43,297 nucleotides of DNA from Erythrobacter sanguineus (GTDB lineage: Bacteria > Pseudomonadota > Alphaproteobacteria > Sphingomonadales > Sphingomonadaceae): the NCBI GenBank assembly GCA_945878845.1, contig CAMCUB010000031.1, positions 1 to 43,297 of the forward strand. The letters run 5' to 3'. Positions 33,552-41,519 of the stretch are shown one piece after another. The position numbers were made by a program, and so were the translations under genes. Numbering within the stretch: position 1 is the first letter of the stretch; each line of letters opens with the position of its first letter. Under the pieces are notes generated by a model, which did no database searches, was not told the DNA's origin, and saw only the letters and a program-made list of their open reading frames with translations.

Positions 33552-35084
33552 TTACTTCTCGGCAGCCGGCTTCTTGGCCGGAGCCTTCTTGGCGGGCTTG
33601 GCGTCTGCTTCCTCAGCCGGAGCCGCTTCCTTCTTGGCAGCCGGCTTTTTGGCAGCGGCCTTCTTGGCGGGCTTTTCCTCAGCAGCAGGCGCTTCCTCGG
33701 CGGCAGCTTCCTTCTTGGCCGGAGCCTTCTTCGGAGCCGGAGCCGCTTCCGCGCCCTCTTCGGCTTCGATCGCGGCCTGGAGTTCTTCCACGGTCACTTC
33801 GCGCTCGGTGACTTCGGCCTTGTCGAACAGGAAGTCGACGACCTTGTCTTCATAGAGCGGCGCGCGCAGCTGGGCGGCGGCCATCGGCTCGGACTGGATG
33901 TACTGCACGAAGCGCTCGCGGTCCTCGGCGCGATATTGCATCGCGGCCTGCTGAACGAGCATGCCCATTTCCTGCTGGGTCACTTCCACGCCATTGGCCT
34001 GGCCGATTTCCGAGAGCAGCAGGCCCAGACGCACGCGGCGTTCGGCGATCGAACGATACTCGTCCTTCTCGTCCTCGATCTGCTTGAGCGCGGCCGCCGG
34101 ATCCTCGTCGCGCGCGGCTTCCTGCTGGAGCTGGGCCCAGATCTGCTGGAACTCGGCTTCGACCATGGTGCCGGGGACTTCGAAGCTGTGGCCCGCGGCG
34201 AGCTGATCGAGCAGCGCGCGCTTCATCTGGGTGCGGGTCAGGCCAGCGGTCTGCTGTTCGAGCTGCGCCTTCATGATGTCGCGCAGCTTTTCGAGGCTGT
34301 CGAGCCCGAGGCTCTTGGCGAAATCCTCGTCAAGCGTGGTCTCGCTCTCGACCTTCACCGCCTTCACGGTGATGTCGAAAGTGGCTTCCTTGCCCGCCAG
34401 ATGCTCGGCCTGATAATCGGCCGGGAAGGTGACGGTGATGGTCTTTTCCTGACCGGTCTTCACGCCGACCAGCTGGTCTTCGAAGCCGGGGATGAAGGTG
34501 TTCGAACCGAGCACCAGCGCAGCGTCTTCCGCCTTGCCGCCGTCGAACTCGACACCGTCGAGCTTGCCGACGAAGTCGATGATCAGCTGGTCGCCGTCGG
34601 CCGCCTTCTTGGTCTTGGCGGCGTCCTTGTAGCTCTTGTTCTGGCTGGCGATGTTGCCCAGCGCCTCGTCGACCTGCTCGTCCGTTACCGGCACGACCAG
34701 TCGCTCAAGCTTCAGCCCGTCGATGCTCGGCGCATCAATCGTCGGCAGCACTTCGAGCGCGACGCTGATCGCGGCGTCCTTGCCTTCCGCATAGTCCTCG
34801 TTGAGGCCGATTTCGGGCTGCATCGCGGGACGCAGCGCCTCGTTGCGCAGCAGCATGTCGACCGATTCGCGGATCGTGTCGTTCACCACCTGGCCATGCA
34901 GCGATTCGCCGTGCATCTTCTTGACGAGATTGGCGGGCACCTTGCCGGGACGGAAGCCGGGCATCCGCACCTGCGGCGCGATCTTCTTGATCTCGGCATC
35001 GATCTTGGCCGCGAGCTCGGCGGCCGGGATCGTGATCAGATAGGCGCGCTTGAGCCCTTCGTTGACGGTCTGCTGGGTCTGCAT
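33552..35084 (-). CDS. tig: Trigger factor with a long Lys/Ala-rich tail
   Basis: Ribosome-bound chaperone and prolyl isomerase acting on nascent chains. The 510-residue protein has the N-terminal ribosome-binding domain (MQTQQTVNEGLKRAYLITIP; signature GFRPGKVP), the FKBP-like domain (about 160-245: DGDQLIIDFVGKLDGVEFDGG, FIPGFEDQLVG) and the helical C-terminal chaperone domain. The last 60 or so residues are an extension of AKK, APAKK and EE-rich motifs (PAKKAAAKKPAAKKEAAP) not needed by the core fold and variable in the family. The ATG at 35084 was chosen because the conserved N-terminus begins there. The gene starts close to tRNA-Leu on the same strand. Confidence 0.96.
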   Translation of the reverse strand: MQTQQTVNEGLKRAYLITIPAAELAAKIDAEIKKIAPQVRMPGFRPGKVPANLVKKMHGESLHGQVVNDTIRESVDMLLRNEALRPAMQPEIGLNEDYAEGKDAAISVALEVLPTIDAPSIDGLKLERLVVPVTDEQVDEALGNIASQNKSYKDAAKTKKAADGDQLIIDFVGKLDGVEFDGGKAEDAALVLGSNTFIPGFEDQLVGVKTGQEKTITVTFPADYQAEHLAGKEATFDITVKAVKVESETTLDEDFAKSLGLDSLEKLRDIMKAQLEQQTAGLTRTQMKRALLDQLAAGHSFEVPGTMVEAEFQQIWAQLQQEAARDEDPAAALKQIEDEKDEYRSIAERRVRLGLLLSEIGQANGVEVTQQEMGMLVQQAAMQYRAEDRERFVQYIQSEPMAAAQLRAPLYEDKVVDFLFDKAEVTEREVTVEELQAAIEAEEGAEAAPAPKKAPAKKEAAAEEAPAAEEKPAKKAAAKKPAAKKEAAPAEEADAKPAKKAPAKKPAAEK

Positions 35085-35148
35085 GGTGACTGGTCTGAAG
35101 CCTTCTTGCCAAATAATCGAATGGGTACGGGCTGGTCCGGTGCGAAGT

Positions 35149-35233
35149 TGGTGCGGGCGAAGGGACTCGAACCCCCACATCTTGCGATGCCAGAACCTAA
35201 ATCTGGTGCGTCTACCAATTTCGCCACGCCCGC
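35149..35233 (-). tRNA. tRNA-Leu, anticodon UAG
   Basis: An 85-nucleotide cloverleaf with encoded CCA. The acceptor stem GCGGGCG pairs with CGCCCGC, the anticodon stem CCAGA/TCTGG holds the loop TTTAGGT (anticodon TAG, reading CUA and other CUN leucine codons), the T arm contains GTTCGAGTCC, and a long variable arm typical of class II tRNA is present. It lies just upstream of tig on the same strand. Confidence 0.97.
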
Positions 35234-35248
35234 ATGCCCGAACGAAGC

Positions 35249-35281
35249 CGCGCGGGGAAACCGGCTAAGGCACCCCGCGCG
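35249..35281. repeat. Inverted repeat upstream of tRNA-Leu
   Basis: Nine-base arms CGCGCGGGG and CCCCGCGCG separated by 15 bases, between the 5' end of tRNA-Leu and the DUF3297 gene. No T tract adjoins it; its role is unknown. Confidence 0.45.
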
Positions 35282-35369
35282 TATTAGCCGCCGCCCTTAT
35301 CCCCCCTCGCCCAAAAGGGCAAGCGCAACACGCTTGAAGGTGGGAGGATTGGCGGATAAGGGCGCGGCC

Positions 35370-35678
35370 ATGACCGAAGAAACCCCCGAAACCGCTCCCG
35401 CTGCTTCCGGCAGCGACGTGCCCCCCGATCATCTGTCGGTCAATCCGCGCAGCCCGTTCTTCGATGCCGAGAAGCTCCAGCGCGGGGTCGGCATCCGTTT
35501 CAAGGAGCGGGTGCGCACCGATATCGAGGAATATTGCATCTCCGAAGGCTGGGTGCGGGTGCAGGCGGGCAAGGCGGTCGACCGCAAGGGCCAGCCGCTC
35601 ACGCTCAAGCTGACCGGCCCGGTCGAGGCGTGGTACGAAGACCTCGGCGAGAACCCGCCGGTCGCCAAAAAGGGCTAG
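35370..35678 (+). CDS. DUF3297 family protein
   Basis: A small cytoplasmic protein of 102 residues. After a variable Thr/Ala/Pro-rich lead (residues 1-22), the conserved core runs from PDHLSVNPRSPFFDAEKLQRG through GIRFKERVRTDIEEYCISEGWVRV to GPVEAWYEDLG, matching DUF3297. The family is widespread in Proteobacteria with no assigned function. The ATG at 35370 begins after a promoter-sized gap from tRNA-Leu, and der follows 63 bases later in the same direction. Confidence 0.88.
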   Translation: MTEETPETAPAASGSDVPPDHLSVNPRSPFFDAEKLQRGVGIRFKERVRTDIEEYCISEGWVRVQAGKAVDRKGQPLTLKLTGPVEAWYEDLGENPPVAKKG

Positions 35679-35741
35679 GCCCGCGCCCGGACAAGCGGCG
35701 CGCTTGCCAAAATCGGCATTTGCGCCCACTTGGCGCGGGTT

Positions 35742-37154
35742 ATGTCCCCCGTCAAAAAAGCCGAAGTCGTCATCATCGGCCGACCCAATGTCGGCAAGTC
35801 CACGCTGTTCAACCGGCTGGTGGGCAAGAAACTCGCGCTCGTCGATGACCAGCCGGGGGTGACGCGCGACCGGCGGATGGGCGATGCCAACATCGCCGGA
35901 CTGCACTTCACCATCGTCGACACCGCCGGGTGGGAGGACGAGAACGAACTCAGCCTCCCCGGCCGGATGAGGAAGCAGACCGAGGCCAGTCTCGCCGGCG
36001 CGGATGCGGCGGTGTTCGTAATCGACGCGCGCGCGGGGCTAACCCCGCTCGACGAGGAAATCGCCCGCTATCTGCGCGAGCAGGAAGTCCCTGTCGTGGT
36101 CGTCGCCAACAAGGCCGAAGGCAAGGGCGGCGAGGCAGGCGCCATGGAAGCCTATGCGCTGGGCCTCGGCGAACCGCTCGCGATGTCGGCCGAGCATGGC
36201 GAGGGCATTGCAGACCTGTTCGGCGGGCTGTGGCCGATCATCGGCGCCAAGGCCGAGGAATGGGAAGAGGCCAACGACGTCGAACGCGCAGAATATGCCG
36301 CGATGGACGAGGAAGACCGCCCCTCCGGCCCCTTGAAGCTCGCCATCGTCGGGCGGCCCAATGCGGGCAAGTCCACGCTTATCAACCGCCTGCTCGGCGA
36401 AGACCGCCTGCTGACCGGCCCCGAGGCCGGGATCACCCGCGATTCGATCGCGATAGACTGGAACTGGACCGACCCCAAGACCGGCGAGGTGCGTGAAATC
36501 CGCCTGATCGACACGGCAGGCATGCGCAAGAAGAAGAACGTCACCGAGAAGCTGGAGAAGCTGTCGGTCGCCGACGCGCGCCGGGCGGTGGATTTTGCCG
36601 AGGTGGTGGTGCTGCTGCTCGACGCAACACAGGGCCTCGAACACCAGGATTTGAAGATCGCCAGCCTCGTCCTCGAGGAAGGCCGCGCGCTGATGATCGC
36701 GATCAACAAGTGGGACGTGGCCGAGGACGCGAGCAAGCTGTTCAACGGCATCCGCGGCGCGCTCGACGATGGCCTTGCGCAGGTGCGCGGGCTGCCGCTG
36801 TTCGCCGTCTCCGCTAAGACCGGCAAGGGCCTCGACCAGATGCTCGCCGGGGCCTTTGACATCCGCGATGCGTGGTCGAAGCGGGTCAGCACCTCGGCGC
36901 TCAACCGCTGGTTCGATGATGCACTGGAAGCCAACCCGCCGCCTGCACCGGGCGGCAAGCGGATCAAGCTGCGCTACATCACCCAAGCCGGCACCCGCCC
37001 GCCGCGCTTCGTGATCTTTGGCACGCGGCTCGAACTGCTGCCGACAAGCTACGAGCGCTATCTGGTGAACGGCATCCGCGCCAAGCTCGGCTTCGACGCG
37101 GTGCCGGTGCGCGTCACCCTCAAGGCCAACAAGAACCCCTACGCCAAGGATTAG
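35742..37154 (+). CDS. der: Ribosome-assembly GTPase Der (EngA)
   Basis: Essential GTPase needed for 50S subunit maturation. The 470-residue protein has two tandem GTPase domains, with P-loops GRPNVGKST (residues 13-21) and GRPNAGKST (about 203-211), G3 motifs DTAGW and DTAGM, G4 motifs NKAEG (degenerate NKXD) and NKWD, and a C-terminal KH-like domain (LKLRYITQAGTRPPRFVIFGT). The ATG at 35742 was preferred over an upstream TTG at 35730. A DUF2721 gene follows six bases after the stop, forming an operon. Confidence 0.98.
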   Translation: MSPVKKAEVVIIGRPNVGKSTLFNRLVGKKLALVDDQPGVTRDRRMGDANIAGLHFTIVDTAGWEDENELSLPGRMRKQTEASLAGADAAVFVIDARAGLTPLDEEIARYLREQEVPVVVVANKAEGKGGEAGAMEAYALGLGEPLAMSAEHGEGIADLFGGLWPIIGAKAEEWEEANDVERAEYAAMDEEDRPSGPLKLAIVGRPNAGKSTLINRLLGEDRLLTGPEAGITRDSIAIDWNWTDPKTGEVREIRLIDTAGMRKKKNVTEKLEKLSVADARRAVDFAEVVVLLLDATQGLEHQDLKIASLVLEEGRALMIAINKWDVAEDASKLFNGIRGALDDGLAQVRGLPLFAVSAKTGKGLDQMLAGAFDIRDAWSKRVSTSALNRWFDDALEANPPPAPGGKRIKLRYITQAGTRPPRFVIFGTRLELLPTSYERYLVNGIRAKLGFDAVPVRVTLKANKNPYAKD

Positions 37155-37160
37155 CGGGCC

Positions 37161-37649
37161 ATGCTGCTCGACACCCTCGCCGCCGCAGTCCCGCAAGCGC
37201 CCTTCGCGCTCGAGATCCTCGAGCGCACCGCCTCCACCCCGCGGGTGCAGCAGGTGGTGCAGCTGAGCCTCGCGCCCGCCTTCCTGCTGTCCGCCATCGG
37301 CGCGATCATGAACGTCATCATGAGCCGCATGATCTGGATCGCCAAGCGGATCGAGTCCATCGAGGACAAGATGGAGGAGCACCGCACCGCGCGTCAGGTG
37401 CGCGAGTTCGGCTGGCTGATGCGGCGGCGGCGGCTGATGCAGGGCGCGATCATGTTCTCGACCGCTGCCGCGGTGATGATCAGCGCGGTCATCATGCTGC
37501 TGTTCATCTCGGCCTATATCACCGCCCAGATCGGCACTGTGATCGCAGGCCTATGGGTGCTGACGATGCTGCTGCTGGTGACCGGCCTCGGCTTCTTCCT
37601 GTTCGAGACCCGGCTCGCGGCGATCGGGGCGCAGGGGCCTAAGGAATAG
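37161..37649 (+). CDS. DUF2721 membrane protein
   Basis: A 162-residue inner-membrane protein. Three hydrophobic segments are visible: about 35-55 (LSLAPAFLLSAIGAIMNVIM), 95-118 (GAIMFSTAAAVMISAVIMLLFIS) and 125-150 (GTVIAGLWVLTMLLLVTGLGFFLF). The basic stretch between the first and second (RLMRRRRLMQ-like, with ESIEDKMEEH before it) is cytoplasmic. The pattern fits DUF2721. It is in an operon with der, with no functional link known, and is followed by a strong terminator. Confidence 0.88.
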   Translation: MLLDTLAAAVPQAPFALEILERTASTPRVQQVVQLSLAPAFLLSAIGAIMNVIMSRMIWIAKRIESIEDKMEEHRTARQVREFGWLMRRRRLMQGAIMFSTAAAVMISAVIMLLFISAYITAQIGTVIAGLWVLTMLLLVTGLGFFLFETRLAAIGAQGPKE

Positions 37650-37652
37650 ACG

Positions 37653-37694
37653 AAAAAAGGGGCAGGCGCCGTATCCGGCCCTGCCCCCTTTTTG
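37653..37694. terminator. Bidirectional terminator between DUF2721 and bfr genes
   Basis: Stem GGGGCAGG / CCTGCCCC with inner CGCC-GTAT-CCGG-type pairing, flanked by AAAAAA on one side and TTTTT on the other, so it can work for both convergent genes. Confidence 0.88.
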
Positions 37695-37715
37695 TGCAGC
37701 CCCTGCGGGCGGCCC

Positions 37716-38198
37716 TTATTTCTCGCCCGCGGCCTGGCTTTGAAGCTGGCAATAATTGTGCAGCCCCATGCGCTCGATCAGCTCGAACTGGGTTTCGAGG
37801 AAGTCGACATGCTCCTCCTCGTTCTTGAGGATGTAGGCGAACAGGTCACGGCTGACGTAATCGCGCACGCTTTCGCAATGCTCGATCGCATCGCGCAGCA
37901 AGGGGATCGCCTCATGCTCGAGCGCGAGGTCGGCCTTGAGCACTTCCTCGACATTCTCGCCGACCTTGAGCTTATGGATTGCCTGGAAATTGGGCAGCGC
38001 TTCGAGGAACAGGATGCGCTCGGCCAGCTTGTCGGCGTGCTCCATCTCCTCGATGCTCTCGTGACGCTCATAGGCGGCGAGCTTCTTGAGGCCCCAGTTG
38101 TCGAGCACGCGGTAATGCAGCCAGTACTGGTTGATCGCGGTCAGCTCGTTGGTGAGCGCCTGGTTGAGATAGTCGATGACCTTGGGGTCGCCCTTCAT
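37716..38198 (-). CDS. bfr: Bacterioferritin
   Basis: Haem-containing iron-storage protein assembling into a 24-subunit shell. The 160-residue protein has the ferroxidase ligands E18, E51, H54, E94, E127 and H130 in the expected contexts (ALTNELTAINQY, IEEMEHADK, ALEHEAIP, NEEEHVDFLE) and the haem-ligand methionine M52. The ATG is preceded by AAAGGA. Its partner ferredoxin gene bfd lies upstream on the same strand, separated by 155 bases containing a candidate promoter and short repeats. Confidence 0.97.
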   Translation of the reverse strand: MKGDPKVIDYLNQALTNELTAINQYWLHYRVLDNWGLKKLAAYERHESIEEMEHADKLAERILFLEALPNFQAIHKLKVGENVEEVLKADLALEHEAIPLLRDAIEHCESVRDYVSRDLFAYILKNEEEHVDFLETQFELIERMGLHNYCQLQSQAAGEK

Positions 38199-38234
38199 GG
38201 GAATGTCCTTTGCGAAATGTCAAAGCCGGCTTGC

Positions 38235-38267
38235 GTCATTGCCGTCATTGCCGTCATTGCCGTCATT
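38235..38267 (-). repeat. Four 9-bp direct repeats in the bfr leader
   Basis: The unit GTCATTGCC (AATGAC plus GGC on the bfr strand) recurs four times with exact 9-base period: GTCATT at 38235, 38244, 38253 and 38262. The array overlaps and lies just downstream of the candidate bfr -10 box, hence mostly within the likely 5' leader. Confidence 0.8.
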
Positions 38268-38294
38268 ATAGACGGTGCCGGGGCCTGTCCGCAA
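38265..38294 (-). promoter_or_regulatory. Candidate sigma-70 promoter of bfr
   Basis: On the - strand, TTGCGG (38289-38294) and, after 18 bases, a consensus TATAAT (38265-38270), about 65 bases before the bfr ATG. Confidence 0.5.
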
Positions 38295-38353
38295 GGGTGG
38301 GGCGCGATTTTTCTTTGCGAATCAGTCGCTTGCGAGCCGTTCGCAATCGCGGC

Positions 38354-38554
38354 TCAGGCAGCCTCTACTGCGAAGAAATCGCACTTCGCCGCCTGACGCT
38401 CGGCGTCGATGATTTCCTGCGCCTCTTCAAGGCACTGGCCGCAATTGGGGCGCTTGCCGAGGCAGGCATAGGTCGCTTCGGCGTCGCCCTCGCAGGCGAG
38501 CGCGGCTTTGCGCAAATCATTCTCACGGATGGCATTGCAAATGCAGATGTACAT
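38354..38554 (-). CDS. bfd: Bacterioferritin-associated ferredoxin
   Basis: A small [2Fe-2S] protein (66 residues) that reduces bacterioferritin haem to release stored iron. The four cluster cysteines are C4, C6, C38 and C41 (MYICICNAI, PNCGQCLEEA). The length and the N-terminal spacing CXC are typical of Bfd. It is preceded by a Fur-box-like promoter, which agrees with expression under iron starvation as in other Proteobacteria. Confidence 0.95.
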   Translation of the reverse strand: MYICICNAIRENDLRKAALACEGDAEATYACLGKRPNCGQCLEEAQEIIDAERQAAKCDFFAVEAA

Positions 38555-38593
38555 GAGCGTGCGAATCTTTCCTGCGAAGCGTTTGCAGAAAGC

Positions 38594-38621
38594 AATGTAT
38601 GCGAATTATTCTCAGTAACAA
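38594..38621 (-). promoter_or_regulatory. bfd promoter with embedded Fur-box-like site
   Basis: The palindrome TGCGAAT-T-ATTCTCA (38600-38614) matches the 7-1-7 Fur-box form TGAGAAT-N-ATTCTCA at 13 of 14 arm positions. On the - strand it sits in the spacer between TTGTTA (38616-38621) and TACATT (38594-38599), 16 bases apart. Fur binding would block this promoter. The start codon is 40 bases downstream. Confidence 0.7.
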
Positions 38622-38630
38622 GCCCTGTTT

Positions 38631-38745
38631 TCGAACCCGCCTCCGCGGGTTCGTCCTCCCGGCTGTTCCTCCGCTGCGCTACGGGCCGGTCCGGGCGGCC
38701 GTCCGGCCTTGCGGCGAGGCTTCGCCCGCCGATCACCGCCTCAAG
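38631..38745 (+). repeat. Dispersed palindromic repeat, copy F
   Basis: Opens with a perfect stem GAACCCGC-CTCC-GCGGGTTC (38633-38652), continues GTCCTCCCGGCTGTTCCTCC, and has the GGGCGGCCG-TCC-GGCCTTGCGG block (one change from A-left). Relative to copy B, two stem pairs differ on both strands, keeping the hairpin. It lies between bfd and the 3' end of the DUF418 gene. Confidence 0.7.
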
Positions 38746-38767
38746 ATAGCTGGCCGTTTGGCTCACT

Positions 38768-40057
38768 TCACTTCCGCAGCGGAAACACCCGCCGGTAGGT
38801 CAGGCACCGCCACAGCCACTCGAGCGGGCCGTAGTTGTACCGCTCGAGCCACGGCTTCGACCATGCCAGCATCACGATCCAGGCCAGCACCACCACGACA
38901 TAGAGCTGCGGGCGGTTCAATTGCCCATAGAGCCCCAGCGCCCAGCCCTGGAAGACGAACATCATCACGATCGAGGTGCCAAGGTAGTTGGTGAAGGCCG
39001 CGCGGCCCGCGGCGCGCACGCGGTCGCCCAGCCAGCCGGTCGCGGACGGCGCATAGGCGACCATCAGCGCGGCGAGCCCGAACACCATCCATAGCCGCGG
39101 CAGGCCGCTCATTCCGAGGAAGGCCGCCTGCGTGCCGAAGAAGCTGAACCCGTCGGCCTGCGTCACCAGCCCGATCGCCAGATGCGCGGCGCCTCCCGCG
39201 ATCACCCCGATCCACCCCCACAGCACCAGCTTGTCGCGCGCGACGCCGCCCGAGAAGAAGCCGAGGCGGTAAATCGCCATGCCGATCAGCATCAGCGGCA
39301 GCGTCTCGAACCCGAACAGCAAGGCGTTGACGAAAGGATCGAGCCCCTCCTCACCGATCCGGTGCGCGACCAGAGCGGCGTAATCGCCCGAGGCGATCGC
39401 CGCGTTGACCGGCTCCTGCGCGGCGACCTGGGACTGCATCTCGGCGATCATCCCGGCGCGCTGTTCGGCAAATTCGGGCGAGGATTTGCCGAGGTCGGTG
39501 CTGACGATCAGCCACGGGTAGATCAGGAAGGAATAGAAGACGAGGCCGACCATGTAGCCGGCAAGGCCGACCCACAGCTGGGTCTTGGCGCGCCATTTCA
39601 TGCAGGTGAGCGCGATCAGCCCGATGATCGCGTAGCCCGCAAGGATGTCGCCGAACCAGATGAAATAGAAATGGATCAGCCCGAAGCCGAGCAGCAGCAC
39701 CAGCCGCCACGCCTGCAGCCAGCGCGTGGCGCCGCGCGCCCAGGCTTTCTCCATGAAGAGGACCATGCCTGCGCCGAACAGCACGGTGAACAGCCCGCGC
39801 ATCTTGCCATCGACCGCCACGAATTGCGCGATCCACATCCAGCCGTCGGGATCGCCGGTGGGGACGAGGAACTTGCCCGGCGTGAAATAGGCCAGCATCG
39901 GCTGGCCGAAGGCGACGATATTGGCGGCAAGGATGCCCATCACCGCAATTCCGCGAATGAAATCGAGCGTGTCGATGCGCGCGGCGGCGGCGACCGGCGC
40001 GACATCCGCGGCGGCGGCGGTGCCGGATGCTGCGTCCGCAGCGAAAGTCTCGTTCAT
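38768..40057 (-). CDS. DUF418 polytopic membrane protein
   Basis: A 429-residue inner-membrane protein. The N-terminus is a low-complexity Ala-rich stretch (residues 1-25), followed by RIDTLDFIRGIAVMGILAANIVAF, the acyltransferase-3/DUF418-like first helix. About nine or ten hydrophobic helices follow, and the C-terminal DUF418 region contains GRAAFTNYLGTSIVMMFVFQGWALGLYG and ends NYGPLEWLWRCLTYRRVFPLRK, a typical DUF418 ending. The family may transfer acyl groups or transport; no activity is established. A hairpin with TCCCCCG/CGGGGGA arms (40064-40091) sits just before the start. Confidence 0.9.
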   Translation of the reverse strand: MNETFAADAASGTAAAADVAPVAAAARIDTLDFIRGIAVMGILAANIVAFGQPMLAYFTPGKFLVPTGDPDGWMWIAQFVAVDGKMRGLFTVLFGAGMVLFMEKAWARGATRWLQAWRLVLLLGFGLIHFYFIWFGDILAGYAIIGLIALTCMKWRAKTQLWVGLAGYMVGLVFYSFLIYPWLIVSTDLGKSSPEFAEQRAGMIAEMQSQVAAQEPVNAAIASGDYAALVAHRIGEEGLDPFVNALLFGFETLPLMLIGMAIYRLGFFSGGVARDKLVLWGWIGVIAGGAAHLAIGLVTQADGFSFFGTQAAFLGMSGLPRLWMVFGLAALMVAYAPSATGWLGDRVRAAGRAAFTNYLGTSIVMMFVFQGWALGLYGQLNRPQLYVVVVLAWIVMLAWSKPWLERYNYGPLEWLWRCLTYRRVFPLRK

Positions 40058-40154
40058 GGCTGATCCCCCGAGCCGGTGTTGTACCGGGGGAACTTAGCGA
40101 TTCGCGGGCGCTTGGGAAGTGCCGCCCGTCGATCCGGGACGGCGCTCAGTGGGG

Positions 40155-41246
40155 TCAGCCCTGCCCGGCGACGACGCAGGCCTTGCCTTCGCGCTTGAGC
40201 GCGGAGCAGGCGCGGCCCGCTTCGGCCTCGCTGGCAAAGCCGGTGGCGAGCAGGCGGGTGAGGTTACCCGAGGGCACCAGCGCCTTGCGGGTGCCGGCGA
40301 GCGCGGCATGGCTGCTGACCTGACTCCACAGCTTGTCGGCATTGCCCGCAACCCCGAAGGCGCCGAGCTGCACGCGCCAGCTGCCCTGCTTGCGGGGTGC
40401 AAGCGCGGCCGGAACGGGAGTGACGGTCGAGCCCTTGGGGGCCGAGGCTAGCGTGACCTGCGCAGGCGCCGGGGCCGGGGCCGAAGTCAGCGGCTTGGGA
40501 GCGGGCGGCAGGCCCATCGGCTTGGGAGCGGCGGCAGCCACGGTCACGACCGGGGGCTTGGCGGCAGGCTTGGGCGCGGCAACTGCCGGAACCACCGTGG
40601 CAGCCGGGCGGGTGGCGAGTTCTGCGGCGGCAAGCTCGGCCTGACGCTGCGAGCGAGCCCCTGCCTCAAGCTCGCGGGCCAGCGACTGGGCCTGCGCGCG
40701 CTGGGCTTGCGGGATATATTTGTCCATCTGCGCCAGCGCCTCGCGCGCCTGCGGCAGGCCGGCGCTGTTCGACAGCGTCATCAGCGCATAGGCGCGCGTC
40801 CAGTCGCGCGGCGCGTAATCGGCGTTGAAGTGCGACAGGCCCAGCACATATTGCGCGCGCGGATCACCGCGGTCGGCTGCGGACTGGATCAGCGGCATGG
40901 CCTTCTGCTGTTCGCCTTCCTGGAACAGCATCAGCCCGAAATTGTCGGCAGCCTTCACATGGCCGAGCGCGGCGGCCTGTTCATAGAGCTGGCGCGCGCG
41001 GGCATTGTCGATCTCGACCCCGCGTCCGAGTCGATAGGCCTGCGCAAGATTGAACAGCGCATCGGGATCACCGGCTGCAGCCGGGCCCTGCCATTCGACC
41101 ACCGCGCGGGCAAAATCGCCCGCAGTCCACGCATCGACCCCGGCCTTGACGTCCGCGAGCGCGGGTGCCGCTGCCAGCAATGCGCCGGCCAGAGCCGCGC
41201 CTGCAAAAACCGCCTTCTTGGATCCTGCCGTCATGAATCGTGCCAT
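40155..41246 (-). CDS. Secreted Sel1-repeat and SPOR-domain protein
   Basis: A 363-residue exported protein. The signal peptide covers about residues 1-32 (KKAVFAGAALAGALLAAAPALA before DVKAG). Residues about 35-165 are Sel1/TPR-type repeats (DALFNLAQAYRLGRGVEIDNARARQLYEQAAALGH, PRAQYVLGLSHFNADYAPRDWTRAYAL). A long Pro/Ala linker follows, and the last 75 residues (WRVQLGAFGVAGNADKLWSQV to LKREGKACVVAGQ) form a SPOR domain, which binds denuded glycan at division sites. It is likely a septal or periplasmic envelope factor. The gene is divergent from the ParA-like gene, across a 273-base gap with no other gene seen. Confidence 0.9.
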   Translation of the reverse strand: MARFMTAGSKKAVFAGAALAGALLAAAPALADVKAGVDAWTAGDFARAVVEWQGPAAAGDPDALFNLAQAYRLGRGVEIDNARARQLYEQAAALGHVKAADNFGLMLFQEGEQQKAMPLIQSAADRGDPRAQYVLGLSHFNADYAPRDWTRAYALMTLSNSAGLPQAREALAQMDKYIPQAQRAQAQSLARELEAGARSQRQAELAAAELATRPAATVVPAVAAPKPAAKPPVVTVAAAAPKPMGLPPAPKPLTSAPAPAPAQVTLASAPKGSTVTPVPAALAPRKQGSWRVQLGAFGVAGNADKLWSQVSSHAALAGTRKALVPSGNLTRLLATGFASEAEAGRACSALKREGKACVVAGQG

Positions 41247-41413
41247 CGATCGTGTCTCGCCTGTTGGTGCTGGGAGAAGCGTAAGCGTGAAATTAGTTGA
41301 TCGCTGCTTAGCCGAACACGGTTAGCAAATGGTTACGAGGTGCTCCGTCCTAGTGCGGCGCGCGGATGGCAGCCTGACGGGACGCAAAACACATTCCGCG
41401 CTCGCCCAGCATG

Positions 41414-41430
41414 TTAACCCTAAATTAGGG
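41414..41430. promoter_or_regulatory. Palindrome CCCTAA-A-TTAGGG with overlapping CtrA-like half-sites
   Basis: A perfect 6-1-6 inverted repeat at 41418-41430, embedded in TTAA-N7-TTAG (41414-41428), one base off the CtrA full site TTAA-N7-TTAA. It lies 90 bases upstream of the ParA-like start and 168 bases upstream of the divergent SPOR gene. It is a candidate operator for the ribbon-helix-helix protein downstream, or for CtrA. Confidence 0.5.
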
Positions 41431-41519
41431 GTATCCTGCGATCCCGTGTCCATCCAGCCGTTGGCGGACGTTGCAATAGGGCAGCGGCGCAGCGGATCAA
41501 TCCATGGGGGACCCAGGCG

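Noticed and set aside
33936..35678. Long + strand frame running through the antisense of tig and across tRNA-Leu
   Set aside because: Only its last 102 codons (from ATG 35370) are a real gene, DUF3297; the rest is antisense to trigger factor.
38235..38267. CRISPR array
   Set aside because: The repeats are 9-base period with no spacers and no cas genes nearby.
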